In this document: piece after piece, positions 56,291 to 64,000 of the stretch
Numbering within the stretch: the stretch's first letter is position 1
How the letters are laid out: every line of letters begins with the position of its first letter
Assembly (NCBI RefSeq): GCF_014202905.1
Contig: NZ_JACHHY010000016.1
Location: 61,113 to 125,112, forward strand
Direction: 5' to 3'
DNA from: Chitinivorax tropicus
GTDB taxonomy: Bacteria; Pseudomonadota; Gammaproteobacteria; Burkholderiales; SCOH01
DNA length: 64,000 nt
The notes under the pieces: model-generated
What the model saw: the letters and a program-made list of their open reading frames with translations, nothing else
Databases searched by the model: none
What the model was told of the DNA's origin: nothing
Program-made: the position numbers and the translations under genes

Positions 56291-59200
56291 TCATTACCGC
56301 CAGCAAGGGGGAATACAGCTGAACAGCCAGGTGGGCAAAGTGTTCATCCAAGGGGTCGGTGGCCCGCCAGGCGGCTTGGTACCAGATGTTTTCTGATTCA
56401 CCGAAATGCAGATTGAATCGTGTCTCCGGCGCATCCCATTCCTTACGGGCATTGATCAACGCACGCTCTGCTGGCTGCTCGCGGTGGATGGCCTCAGCAT
56501 AGGCATAACTGGATTTGATGAAGAATGGCAGCGGGGTGTGCAGCCCTTGCCAGTAATACGTCAGCAGTTCACCCAGCAACGCATCGGCATCTTCGACGGG
56601 CGGTAGATGAAGCGTGCCATCCAAGCCGATCAGGCGGCTTTCCAAGGCCACCCCGGCTGGGGCGCTGGCACATAAAGCCAAGTGCTGTAGCCACAGCTGG
56701 AAGCGATCACGGGCTTTGATCACGTCGGTCGAGTGCTGCACGATGCCTGCGGGCGTCACGCCGTGCAGCCAGCCTGTCAATGTCAGGCCATCGCGGCTCA
56801 GGCGCAGCAAGGGCGGGTCGATGGTAGGCAAGCCTTGCCAGGGTGCCAGTTTGTGCGCCAGGCCTTGCATGGTCTGCGACTCCTGTTGCTGCAGGTGCAG
56901 GCCATATTCCCCCGCAGGCAACAGCCCGCTGGCCGTAGCCAGTAGGCGGCCCGTCTCGGGCTGTTGCTTTTGTTGCCAGTCGAGCGCCAATTTGCGGATG
57001 GCTTGTTTGCTGCGCCAATCCAGTGCGAAGGGCTCGCTGGTTTCGAGCCGGTCGTCAGGCTCGCTCAATTTGAGCTTGAGTCGTTGCCGTAACAGATAGC
57101 GGGCCGTGTTGGAAAAAAAGGCGCTCAGCTCGGATAGCTCCAGCGTTCGCCATTCCGCATCGGCGGGTGCCAAGGGCGCTATGAACAACGGTCGGGTGGC
57201 TTGCTCGCCCTGCCCTGCATGCTGTGCGGCCTCACACCAGCGCTGGTTGAATGATTGCACGGTGCTGGCGGGCTGGAAATAGCTGGCATTGAAGGGTTGC
57301 AATGGGTGCTCCACCACGACTTGTTGGCGGATGCGCGCTGCCTGCTCATCTGGCGCCAAACTTGCATCCTCCAGCCGATGGAAGCCCACGCCAATGGTAT
57401 CCAGTAAGTCCGCGACCAATACCGAAGGCGGCAGCTCGCTGTTGTCCCGTTGATCGCGCCCCATATAGCTCAGGTACAGCACCTGCCTGGCGGAAACCAA
57501 TGTCTCCAAGAACAGCCAGCGGTCGTCCGCTCGGCGCGAACGATCCCCACGCCTGGCATGGCGGGCGATCAGATCAAACCCCAGCGCGGGTTGGGTGCGA
57601 GGGAACGCACCGTCGCTCAGCCCTAGCAAGGCAATCACCTTGAAAGGCAGGCTGCGCATCGGCACCATGGTGCAAAATGTCACTGATCCGGTCAAAAAGC
57701 CGGATGAACCTGCTGTGCCATCAAATTGTTGTGTCAGCCAGTTTTGTACCACCGGCATCGGAACAGCCTGCCCAAACGCTGCATCACTTGCCAGCTCACG
57801 CAATAGCTGTAGCGCCTCGCGAATGCGCAGGACGATGGGCTCCTCCTCTTGGCTGGGGGTAAACAATGCATCCAGCAATTTTCCCAGCCGATCTGCCCAA
57901 TCGGACAAGGTGGCGGGCTGTGCCAAACGATCGGCCCAGTCGAATACGGTTTCCAACAGATAAGCCAAGCGCGCGGCCAACTCGGCCCGGCTGCCTTCCA
58001 GATCGTCAAATGGCAGCGTCTGACGCCAGAGCGGTACGCCCCCCCCCGCTACAGCCGTTGGCAATGCTGCGCCCAATATCAAACGATCCAATCCTGCACG
58101 CCAGGTATTTTGGTCGATGGCGGGCAGATCCAGCGATGCTTTGTGTGCCCCATCCCGCGCCCAACGCACGCGTGTTGCTTGCAGCCAATCGTGTAATGTC
58201 GGCAGCTCAACTTCTTCAATGCCGAATTTGCGCTGAATCGCTGGTATTTCCAACCAGCCCAATACTTCATCCAATGTAAAGCGCGACTGCGGCAAGTTCA
58301 GCAGGCCCAGCCACAACTCCAATAGTGGCGACTCACTGCGCATACCTCGGTCGGCAATGGCGTACGGCAGATAAGGCACGCCATCCCTTGCAGCAAATAC
58401 CGCCTCGATATAGGGCGAATATTGCTCAATGTCGGGCGTCAATACTGCAATATCGGCGGGTTGCAAGTCGGGGGTGTCGCGTAACAAGGCCAGCAATTGA
58501 TCATGCAACACCTCGACCTCACGCATGGCGCTATGGCACACATGTACCTGCACTGATCGATCCAAGGCGGGAATTGGCAGCTTGTTGGCCTCATCACGCC
58601 ATGTCAGGGTCAGCACATCATGTTGCAGATGCCCGAGCAGTGAATCCATCGATTCATGATTGGGCTGGAATAGATCATTTAAGGTCGGCATGGCAGACAG
58701 CTGATCAAAAAAATCGCGCCCCTGCCGCCCCAGCCTCGCCAGTAAAGGATTGCCGACATCCAGGTATAGATCCGACGACTCAGCCATCACCCCGGCTTGC
58801 TGACCAACATCCCCCCAGCTTTCTGCGCACGGGTTCAGCGCAAAAAAGCACACATCGATCTGCTCTGCCAGCTGCTCGAACACCTGCAGATACACCGGCG
58901 GCAAACTGGTCATACCAAACAATGTCAAGCGCTGTGGCAAACGCTGCTTGATCGCGGGCTCCTGCAGTGCTGCCATCAGGCGCTCCATCAGCCGGGCGCG
59001 GTGGCTGGCCTCGTTTCCGCTCACCATATCCCGCCACAGCTTGGCCTGCCAACCCTCGTCCTCGCCCAGCCCAAGTAGCCTGCCTTGCTCCCACGCGGCT
59101 ACCCAGTCGGCACGGTAGACCAAGTACTGATCAAAGATATCCGCAATCCGATGCGCCAACTGATAACGCCGCAATACATCGCCACGCGCAATGAATGTGG

Positions 59201-59534
59201 CCAAACGCGGCGCCACCGCCAGATTCGCCGGGTCGCTCAACCAATCCAGCACCCGCCAGCACAAAACCTCTGGCGAAAACACCGAGCGCCTTGGCAAATC
59301 CCCCAACGCCGTTGTCAGCAACTTCCACATGAACGATGCCGGCAGTGGGAACTGCATATTCGCGCACACCCCATGCCGCTTCGCCAACTCGAACCCGATC
59401 CACCGCCCCATCCCCTTCGACTGCACCACCACCTCCTCCGATAAGAACGGCGATGTCAATGGGCTGGAGGTGACGACAGCAGAAAGCAGCTCCAGCAAGG
59501 TTTCCAAGCGATTGGATTGGTAGAGGTAGAGCAT
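56271..59534 (-). CDS. recC: Exodeoxyribonuclease V subunit gamma RecC
   Basis: The 1087-residue subunit recognises Chi and holds the complex. It starts LYLYQSNRLETLLELL and has the inactive helicase-like features VVQSKGMGRWIGFELAKRHGVCANMQFPLP and SEVLCWRVLDWL. It is the first gene of the recC-recB-phosphatase-recD array, which is the usual order apart from the inserted gene. Confidence 0.96.
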   Translation of the reverse strand: MLYLYQSNRLETLLELLSAVVTSSPLTSPFLSEEVVVQSKGMGRWIGFELAKRHGVCANMQFPLPASFMWKLLTTALGDLPRRSVFSPEVLCWRVLDWLSDPANLAVAPRLATFIARGDVLRRYQLAHRIADIFDQYLVYRADWVAAWEQGRLLGLGEDEGWQAKLWRDMVSGNEASHRARLMERLMAALQEPAIKQRLPQRLTLFGMTSLPPVYLQVFEQLAEQIDVCFFALNPCAESWGDVGQQAGVMAESSDLYLDVGNPLLARLGRQGRDFFDQLSAMPTLNDLFQPNHESMDSLLGHLQHDVLTLTWRDEANKLPIPALDRSVQVHVCHSAMREVEVLHDQLLALLRDTPDLQPADIAVLTPDIEQYSPYIEAVFAARDGVPYLPYAIADRGMRSESPLLELWLGLLNLPQSRFTLDEVLGWLEIPAIQRKFGIEEVELPTLHDWLQATRVRWARDGAHKASLDLPAIDQNTWRAGLDRLILGAALPTAVAGGGVPLWRQTLPFDDLEGSRAELAARLAYLLETVFDWADRLAQPATLSDWADRLGKLLDALFTPSQEEEPIVLRIREALQLLRELASDAAFGQAVPMPVVQNWLTQQFDGTAGSSGFLTGSVTFCTMVPMRSLPFKVIALLGLSDGAFPRTQPALGFDLIARHARRGDRSRRADDRWLFLETLVSARQVLYLSYMGRDQRDNSELPPSVLVADLLDTIGVGFHRLEDASLAPDEQAARIRQQVVVEHPLQPFNASYFQPASTVQSFNQRWCEAAQHAGQGEQATRPLFIAPLAPADAEWRTLELSELSAFFSNTARYLLRQRLKLKLSEPDDRLETSEPFALDWRSKQAIRKLALDWQQKQQPETGRLLATASGLLPAGEYGLHLQQQESQTMQGLAHKLAPWQGLPTIDPPLLRLSRDGLTLTGWLHGVTPAGIVQHSTDVIKARDRFQLWLQHLALCASAPAGVALESRLIGLDGTLHLPPVEDADALLGELLTYYWQGLHTPLPFFIKSSYAYAEAIHREQPAERALINARKEWDAPETRFNLHFGESENIWYQAAWRATDPLDEHFAHLAVQLYSPLLAVMNETKHA

Positions 59535-59700
59535 AGACGTGATATTGACTTGATGAGACTATTTTCAACTGTGGTGGCCGTGAGCACAAGGTCGGCTGGG
59601 ATTGGGCATGGTGTAGTGTGTTACCGATTCCACTACGTCAAGTCTGGTTCAGGGCTATATCAGCACGATTGGGTGTAGCATCCGCACAAATTGTCAGGCG

Positions 59701-61245
59701 ATGGTGATAAGTACGCGATATGCTCAAACTATTGTCAATGCCAGTCAGACTTCTGCTATGTCCGTCACCCCTTCCCGCCAGATTGTGTATCAGATTTTCC
59801 CAGAGCGTTTTGCCATTGGCCGTGGCCTGACGGGGAAGGAGAAATTATCGCAGGCTGCCTATCAACGCCCAGGAAATATCCTGAAGGCAGATTGGCAGGC
59901 CAGGCCCGCTGAGGATGATGCGGAGCTCAAGCAGTGCGGGCAGGTGTTCTATGGTGGGGATTTGCAAGGGATCACTGAGCGGCTGGATTATATTCAGGAG
60001 AGCGGGTTCAACACGCTTTATTTCACGCCGATTTTTGATGCGCCCTCGAATCATAAGTACGATGCGATGGACTTTTTCCGCATTGATCCGATGTTCGGTG
60101 ATGAAGCTGCGCTGAAGCGGTTGATCGCTGAGTTGGATAAGCGTGGCATGGGTTTGATTCTGGACGCGGTGTTGAATCATGTGAATTATCAGCATCCATG
60201 GTTTTTGGCGGCCAAGCGTGGTGAACAGCCATATCGTGATTTTTTCACCTTTGATAAGGCCGGAAATCACCTGTGTTGGTGGGGGCATCCGTATCTTGCG
60301 GAGCTGAACCTCGACAATCCGGAGCTGCAATCCATTTTGTTTGCGGGCGAGCGTAACTTCCTGTCGCACTATCTGGAGATGGGCATCACGGGCTGGCGTT
60401 TTGATACAGCGCAGGATCTGGGTATGAAAACGGCGGAGCGCATTCGCCAAAGCATCCATCGACGCTTTCCTCATGCTCAGTTGCTGGGGGAATTGATGAG
60501 TTATGCCGGTGGCTGGGTAAATGGTCGTGGTTACACGGGTATGATGAATTATTACTTCCGTGAGGCCATGCTGGCGTGGTTAGCCGGAGATATCGCCCAT
60601 CAGCAGGCAAATGCCGCCATGCGTGAATATTATGATGGCTATGGGCATGAGGGTAGCCTGAATAGTTGGCTGATGCTGGGTAGCCACGACACCATGCGAT
60701 TGAGAACGGCGATTCCAGATGTTCGCTTGCGGCAGCTTGCGGTTGCTGCGCAATTCACCCTGCCGGGTATTCCGTTGGTCTACTATGGGGACGAGAATGG
60801 CATGGAGGGTGGGAACGACCCGGACTGCCGTCGCCCAATGGTGTGGGATGAGGCTCAGTGGGAACGACCGATGCGAGATTTCATCCAAACATTGGTTGGT
60901 ATCCGTGAGGCGAATGCCGCCCTGCAAAATGGCAAGTTGATGATGCTGGGTGAAAAGCAAACCGGCAATGCGTTGATCTACTTGCGTTACACCGATGTAC
61001 CTGGCCAGCTGGCGCTGGTGGTGCTCAATCTGGGGGACGCGCCATTAAGGGAGTTGGTGTTCATTCCCTACCCACACCTATATAACAGCGTGCCTTTAAG
61101 AAATCAGCTGGCACCTGGTAATGAGATCAAAATGGGTGGCGGGTGCATTTGGGTGGAGGCCCCGCCAAAAGGCGTGGCCATTTATACACCTTTCGAGCCC
61201 CACGCTCATTTCCGCTTTTATAAAGAACGGAACCTCGTTGTTTGA
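59701..61245 (+). CDS. GH13 alpha-amylase family enzyme
   Basis: From this start it has 514 residues. The (beta/alpha)8 barrel of glycoside hydrolase family 13 shows region I DAVLNHV, region II GWRFDTAQD with the catalytic nucleophile Asp, region III LLGELMS with the catalytic Glu, and region IV GSHDTMR. No signal peptide is evident, and no N-terminal neopullulanase domain, so it is probably a cytoplasmic maltodextrin- or cyclodextrin-type hydrolase. An alternative ATG is at 59758 (MSVTPSRQ), nearer to the conserved QIVYQIFPERF; neither start has a strong ribosome-binding site. Confidence 0.87.
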   Translation: MVISTRYAQTIVNASQTSAMSVTPSRQIVYQIFPERFAIGRGLTGKEKLSQAAYQRPGNILKADWQARPAEDDAELKQCGQVFYGGDLQGITERLDYIQESGFNTLYFTPIFDAPSNHKYDAMDFFRIDPMFGDEAALKRLIAELDKRGMGLILDAVLNHVNYQHPWFLAAKRGEQPYRDFFTFDKAGNHLCWWGHPYLAELNLDNPELQSILFAGERNFLSHYLEMGITGWRFDTAQDLGMKTAERIRQSIHRRFPHAQLLGELMSYAGGWVNGRGYTGMMNYYFREAMLAWLAGDIAHQQANAAMREYYDGYGHEGSLNSWLMLGSHDTMRLRTAIPDVRLRQLAVAAQFTLPGIPLVYYGDENGMEGGNDPDCRRPMVWDEAQWERPMRDFIQTLVGIREANAALQNGKLMMLGEKQTGNALIYLRYTDVPGQLALVVLNLGDAPLRELVFIPYPHLYNSVPLRNQLAPGNEIKMGGGCIWVEAPPKGVAIYTPFEPHAHFRFYKERNLVV

Positions 61246-61443
61246 TGATGCCTTTGTGGTGAATGGATAATTGTCAGACGTGGATCTCAGCCGCCGATCA
61301 AGCATTGGCGGACTGCTGGAAACCGGTCGACAGTGATGATGTGAAGCCTAGGCTGGCTGCAGCCAAGCAATATCTACGATCTTCACTCGGCTGAAGACCC
61401 ATATCAAAGCGGAGCACGGTGACCCAAAGTGCGCTGATCCGGG

Positions 61444-62883
61444 TTACCGATTCAATAGTTGTTGTGCCAATTGCCCAAGAGTTTTGACGGCCTCCTCCAC
61501 TTTGGGCGAGAAAACATGGCCGGCATTGAGTCGTAGGCAGTTACGTAGCCCATCGCCCAAGGTGAACAACTCCCCTGGCGCACAACCGCTTCCTTGCTGC
61601 ACTGCCAATCGGTTCAGCTCTACGGCATCGATTTTCTGTGGTAGTTCGACCCAAAGCAAGTAACCACCCATTGCACAAGATACACGTGTCTCGGCAGGAA
61701 AATGATCGCAGACAGCGGCGCGTAGCGCATTCAGCTGTTCGGCCAATTGTCGACGCAATCTGCGCAAGTGAGGCTCATAGTGACCACTCTCCATAAAAGC
61801 TGCATAAGTGCGCTGGATGAGCAATGGGACACCATCCATCGTAGCAGGCTTGAGAGCCTGTAAGCCCAGGCGGTAACGTCCGGCCACGATGTAGCCAAGC
61901 CCTAGTCCTGGTGCCAGGGTAATGGAGAGCTCGGAGCACAGAATTACATTGCCGTTTCGATCAAATGCTTTACAGGGCTTGGGCCTTTGCTCGCTGTTGT
62001 AAAACTCACCATATGTGTCATCTTCAATCAGCGGCACGCCATGGTGCTCCAGTAACGCGACCAACTTCCGTTTGTTGTCATCGCTCATCAAGCTGCCGGT
62101 TGGGCTCGCAAAATTGGCGCTGACGATACAAGCTGCAATCTTTTGTTGCTGAAGTGCCTGGGACAACGCATCCAACGAAATCCCGTCACAAGGATGGGCA
62201 GGGATTTCCAATGCTCGCCTGGATAAAGTCTCAAGCTGTTCTTGTAAAGGAAGTGAAGATGGCGCGGCAATCGCGACGATATCGTCTGGCTTGGTCAACA
62301 GTCGAAGACTCAAGCCCAGCGCATCAACAACACCGTTTGTGATAATAATGTCATCTGCCTGCCAGATACACCCCGCCTCCACACCACGCCTAGCAATTTG
62401 CTGCCGGAGCTGCTCATCACCTGCATCAAATGCGTAACGGGCCAATAGCGTCGGATCGCGCCTAGCCTGATAGGTCATGAATTTTTGAATCAGCTGATTG
62501 GGGAACAAGCTGGGCGACAAATTGGCCAGCCCCAACCAGTCACAGTGGCTAGGGTGGACGAACTCCAATAACCGCTTCCGCTTGTTCGATATCTCCACCA
62601 ACCTGGGCTGGCTGTGATACTCCCCGCTCAACTGCTGTGGTAACGGTCTCGCCTGGATCTGTCGTTTGACGTAAAAGCCAGCACGAGGCCGTGCCTCAAT
62701 CAATCCTGCGTCCTCCAGCAAATGCAACGCATGTGTCACTGTTGCCGGGCTGGCATCATGTAATGAACACAACGCCCGCACTGACGGCAGCTTATCCCCA
62801 GGGCGCAGGCTCCCTCCACTGATACAGGCCGTCAATTCTTCTGCGAGCTGGGCATAACGTGGCGCGTTGGCAGGTGCATTCAT
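61444..62883 (-). CDS. MocR/PdxR-type GntR regulator lacking the PLP lysine
   Basis: The 479-residue protein has an N-terminal GntR winged helix (YAQLAEELTACISGGSLRPGDKLPSVRAL, about 10-75) joined to an aminotransferase-fold domain (about 110-479). EDDTYGEF and SPTGSL of the PLP pocket are present. However, the motif normally reading S-K-T-L-A-P-G-L-R reads SITLAPGLG. The Schiff-base Lys is Ile321 and the Arg is Gly328. The normal aldimine with PLP cannot form there. ATG 62883 begins a standard GntR N-terminus. Target genes are unknown. Confidence 0.88.
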   Translation of the reverse strand: MNAPANAPRYAQLAEELTACISGGSLRPGDKLPSVRALCSLHDASPATVTHALHLLEDAGLIEARPRAGFYVKRQIQARPLPQQLSGEYHSQPRLVEISNKRKRLLEFVHPSHCDWLGLANLSPSLFPNQLIQKFMTYQARRDPTLLARYAFDAGDEQLRQQIARRGVEAGCIWQADDIIITNGVVDALGLSLRLLTKPDDIVAIAAPSSLPLQEQLETLSRRALEIPAHPCDGISLDALSQALQQQKIAACIVSANFASPTGSLMSDDNKRKLVALLEHHGVPLIEDDTYGEFYNSEQRPKPCKAFDRNGNVILCSELSITLAPGLGLGYIVAGRYRLGLQALKPATMDGVPLLIQRTYAAFMESGHYEPHLRRLRRQLAEQLNALRAAVCDHFPAETRVSCAMGGYLLWVELPQKIDAVELNRLAVQQGSGCAPGELFTLGDGLRNCLRLNAGHVFSPKVEEAVKTLGQLAQQLLNR

Positions 62884-63280
62884 ATATTTGTCAACTATAT
62901 AGACTGATGGAAGACGATTGCTGATAGCAAGATCGACTATACGAGCACCACGGCAAGATATGAGGGCCAACATGGTGGCTCTTTATTGGCATTGTATTAA
63001 CCTGCCCCGTTTCATGTTGCTTGATCATGAGCATCTGAGTCCATGGCTACCATTGCCAGTATCAGACAACAATCGAAAATCGCCAAAGGCTCAGCCCAAG
63101 ACCACAGAACCCGCAGCCTACAAGCCCTCCAGCCCCAAGACCATACAAACACCATAACAGAATACATGATTTGAATAGCCTGTATCTAACAGACTCAATA
63201 GCCTCTCCAAAGGAGGATTTACCGTAAATGGATTCTGTTCATATACTCAAACCGAGCTTACACAGCGAGGAGCTATTAAA
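62884..63280. other. Intergenic region between the MocR-like gene and crcB
   Basis: These 397 bp contain no convincing gene. AT-rich dyad-like sequence (TATATTTGTCAACTATATA near 62883) lies right at the MocR-like start and might be its own operator. Upstream of crcB I could not find the fluoride riboswitch pattern. Confidence 0.5.
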
Positions 63281-63673
63281 GTGGGTTGGACAGCGTGGGT
63301 GGCAGTTGGGACAGGAGCAGCACTTGGGGCCTGGTTACGGTGGGTGCTAGGAAGCTGGCTCAATCCAGTATTTGCAGTAGTACAGTTAGGCACCCTGGCT
63401 GCAAACTTATTGGGGGGATATCTAGTCGGGCTGGCTGTGGCGGGCTTTAGCCATATTGCGCCGTTGCCATCAGAATATCGACTATTCGTAGTGACTGGAT
63501 TCCTAGGTGGACTGACCACGTTTTCCACGTTTTCCAGCGAGGTCATTGATCTCATATTACGTGAACAACTGGTATGGGGCTTTGCTGTGGCAGGATCACA
63601 TCTGCTGGGTTCGTTGCTGCTTACCTGGTTAGGCATTCGGACCATGAACACCGTGCTGATGTGGATTTCCTAG
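63281..63673 (+). CDS. crcB: Fluoride ion channel CrcB/Fluc
   Basis: The 130-residue membrane protein has four helices and the Fluc signature GAALGAWLRW, LAANLLGGYLVG with the conserved Asn, and TGFLGGLTTFSTFSSE with the two pore Phe residues. It exports fluoride as a dual-topology dimer. The GTG at 63281 has AGGAG 8 bases upstream. Confidence 0.94.
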   Translation: MGWTAWVAVGTGAALGAWLRWVLGSWLNPVFAVVQLGTLAANLLGGYLVGLAVAGFSHIAPLPSEYRLFVVTGFLGGLTTFSTFSSEVIDLILREQLVWGFAVAGSHLLGSLLLTWLGIRTMNTVLMWIS

Positions 63674-64000
63674 CTGCTACCATCTGGCTGTAGCACCGCA
63701 TTGGGTCCGCAGATCAACCATTTTGAACGAGACAAACAAAAACCGAATGGTTTGGAGGTTTGCAAAAAAGGTTTCATTTCAACTTGATAGTACTGGATAG
63801 TCCCTTGAAAAGCGCTTCAGGCCTCAATGTTTTGAAAATAGTGCTTGACGTGTATGTCAGGAATCTCTAAGATTCACCTTCTCTGCTGCAGCGAAACAGC
63901 GCGGCAATGATCTTTAACAAAAAATACAGTCGATAAGCGTGGGTGCTTGTGGATGGGTTGCCGGACTGATGTCTGGTTAATCAAAGAAATAAAGTACTCA
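63674..64000 (+). promoter_or_regulatory. rRNA operon promoter and leader
   Basis: A strong promoter, TTGACG (63845-63850), 17-base spacer, TAAGAT (63868-63873), is preceded by an AT-rich UP-like stretch (CTTGAAAAG...TTTTGAAAAT). It is followed by boxA TGATCTTTAACA (63908-63919) and the leader CGATAAGCGTGGGTGC typical of betaproteobacterial rRNA operons. The 16S gene would begin just past the window edge, reading away from the candidate origin. Confidence 0.82.

Noticed and set aside
50254..59534. recBCD array as part of a defence island
   Set aside because: No restriction, retron, CBASS or other defence genes are adjacent; the genes are complete housekeeping repair genes.
62918..63157. 79-residue plus-strand frame in the MocR-crcB gap
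   Set aside because: No ribosome-binding site, Pro/Ser/Lys-rich random-looking translation, no recognised family.
63140..63280. Possible fluoride riboswitch upstream of crcB
   Set aside because: I looked for the GGNGATGG...GCCnnnnCTGATGACTCCT pattern and did not find it.

Overview
The window looks like chromosomal DNA of a betaproteobacterium. Supporting signs are a PEP-CTERM/FxDxF exported protein, a fused HemD-HemX followed by HemY, HslV with a short MxxFxG propeptide before its catalytic Thr, the conserved thiE-thiD/rubredoxin/M48/hemJ/hemL neighbourhood, and an rRNA-operon leader at the right edge. No phage, transposon, CRISPR array or toxin island is visible; this is a core-genome region.

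Layout. 1-1.2 kb: the tail of an unrecognised gene and a PEP-CTERM protein. 1.2-9.1 kb (mostly minus): YkgJ-type and SEC-C proteins, a perfect parS site, rlhA and a SWIM-SNF2 helicase. 9.2-12.5 kb: thiC with its TPP riboswitch, then a pcm-like gene and a rhodanese. 12.5-16.7 kb: a 7TM-DISM diguanylate cyclase, waaA and waaC. 16.7-17.26 kb: a 572-bp intergenic region with four consensus DnaA boxes beside an AT-rich tract. 17.3-24.5 kb: LPS glycosyltransferase and UDP-sugar epimerase, thiE/thiD, rubredoxin, M48 lipoprotein, hemJ, hemL, a thioesterase and initiator tRNA-Met. 24.6-35.2 kb: a zinc-ribbon protein, PAS-GGDEF, ppc, a lipoprotein, Mpo1-like, hslVU and a STAS protein. 35.5-39.7 kb: an array of CobW GTPase, MacB-like ABC transporter, PepSY protein and DUF3299 protein that resembles zinc-starvation loci. 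39.9-44.2 kb: hemC-hemDX-hemY. 44.2-47.8 kb: modE-modA-mop-modB-modC with a ModE box. 47.9-49.9 kb: a Gcr-type 'recombinase' family membrane protein. 50-59.5 kb: recC-recB-phosphatase-recD. 59.7-64 kb: a GH13 amylase, a MocR-like regulator that has lost its PLP lysine, crcB, and the promoter and boxA of an rRNA operon.

The main structural reading is that the window probably spans the chromosome replication origin. Four TTATNCACA boxes and an AT-rich segment sit between waaC and the glycosyltransferase. A perfect parS (3425-3440) and a near-perfect parS inside a double palindrome (50206-50221) lie on either side. Hand-counted samples show the plus strand changing from C-rich on the left to G-rich on the right, mostly across genes transcribed in the same direction. 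dnaA, dnaN, gyrB, rpmH and parAB are absent, so this would be an origin detached from dnaA. Two further points merit attention: a pair of TGCAAC-N3-GTTGCA operators upstream of the cobW-ABC array, and the lysine-less MocR protein.
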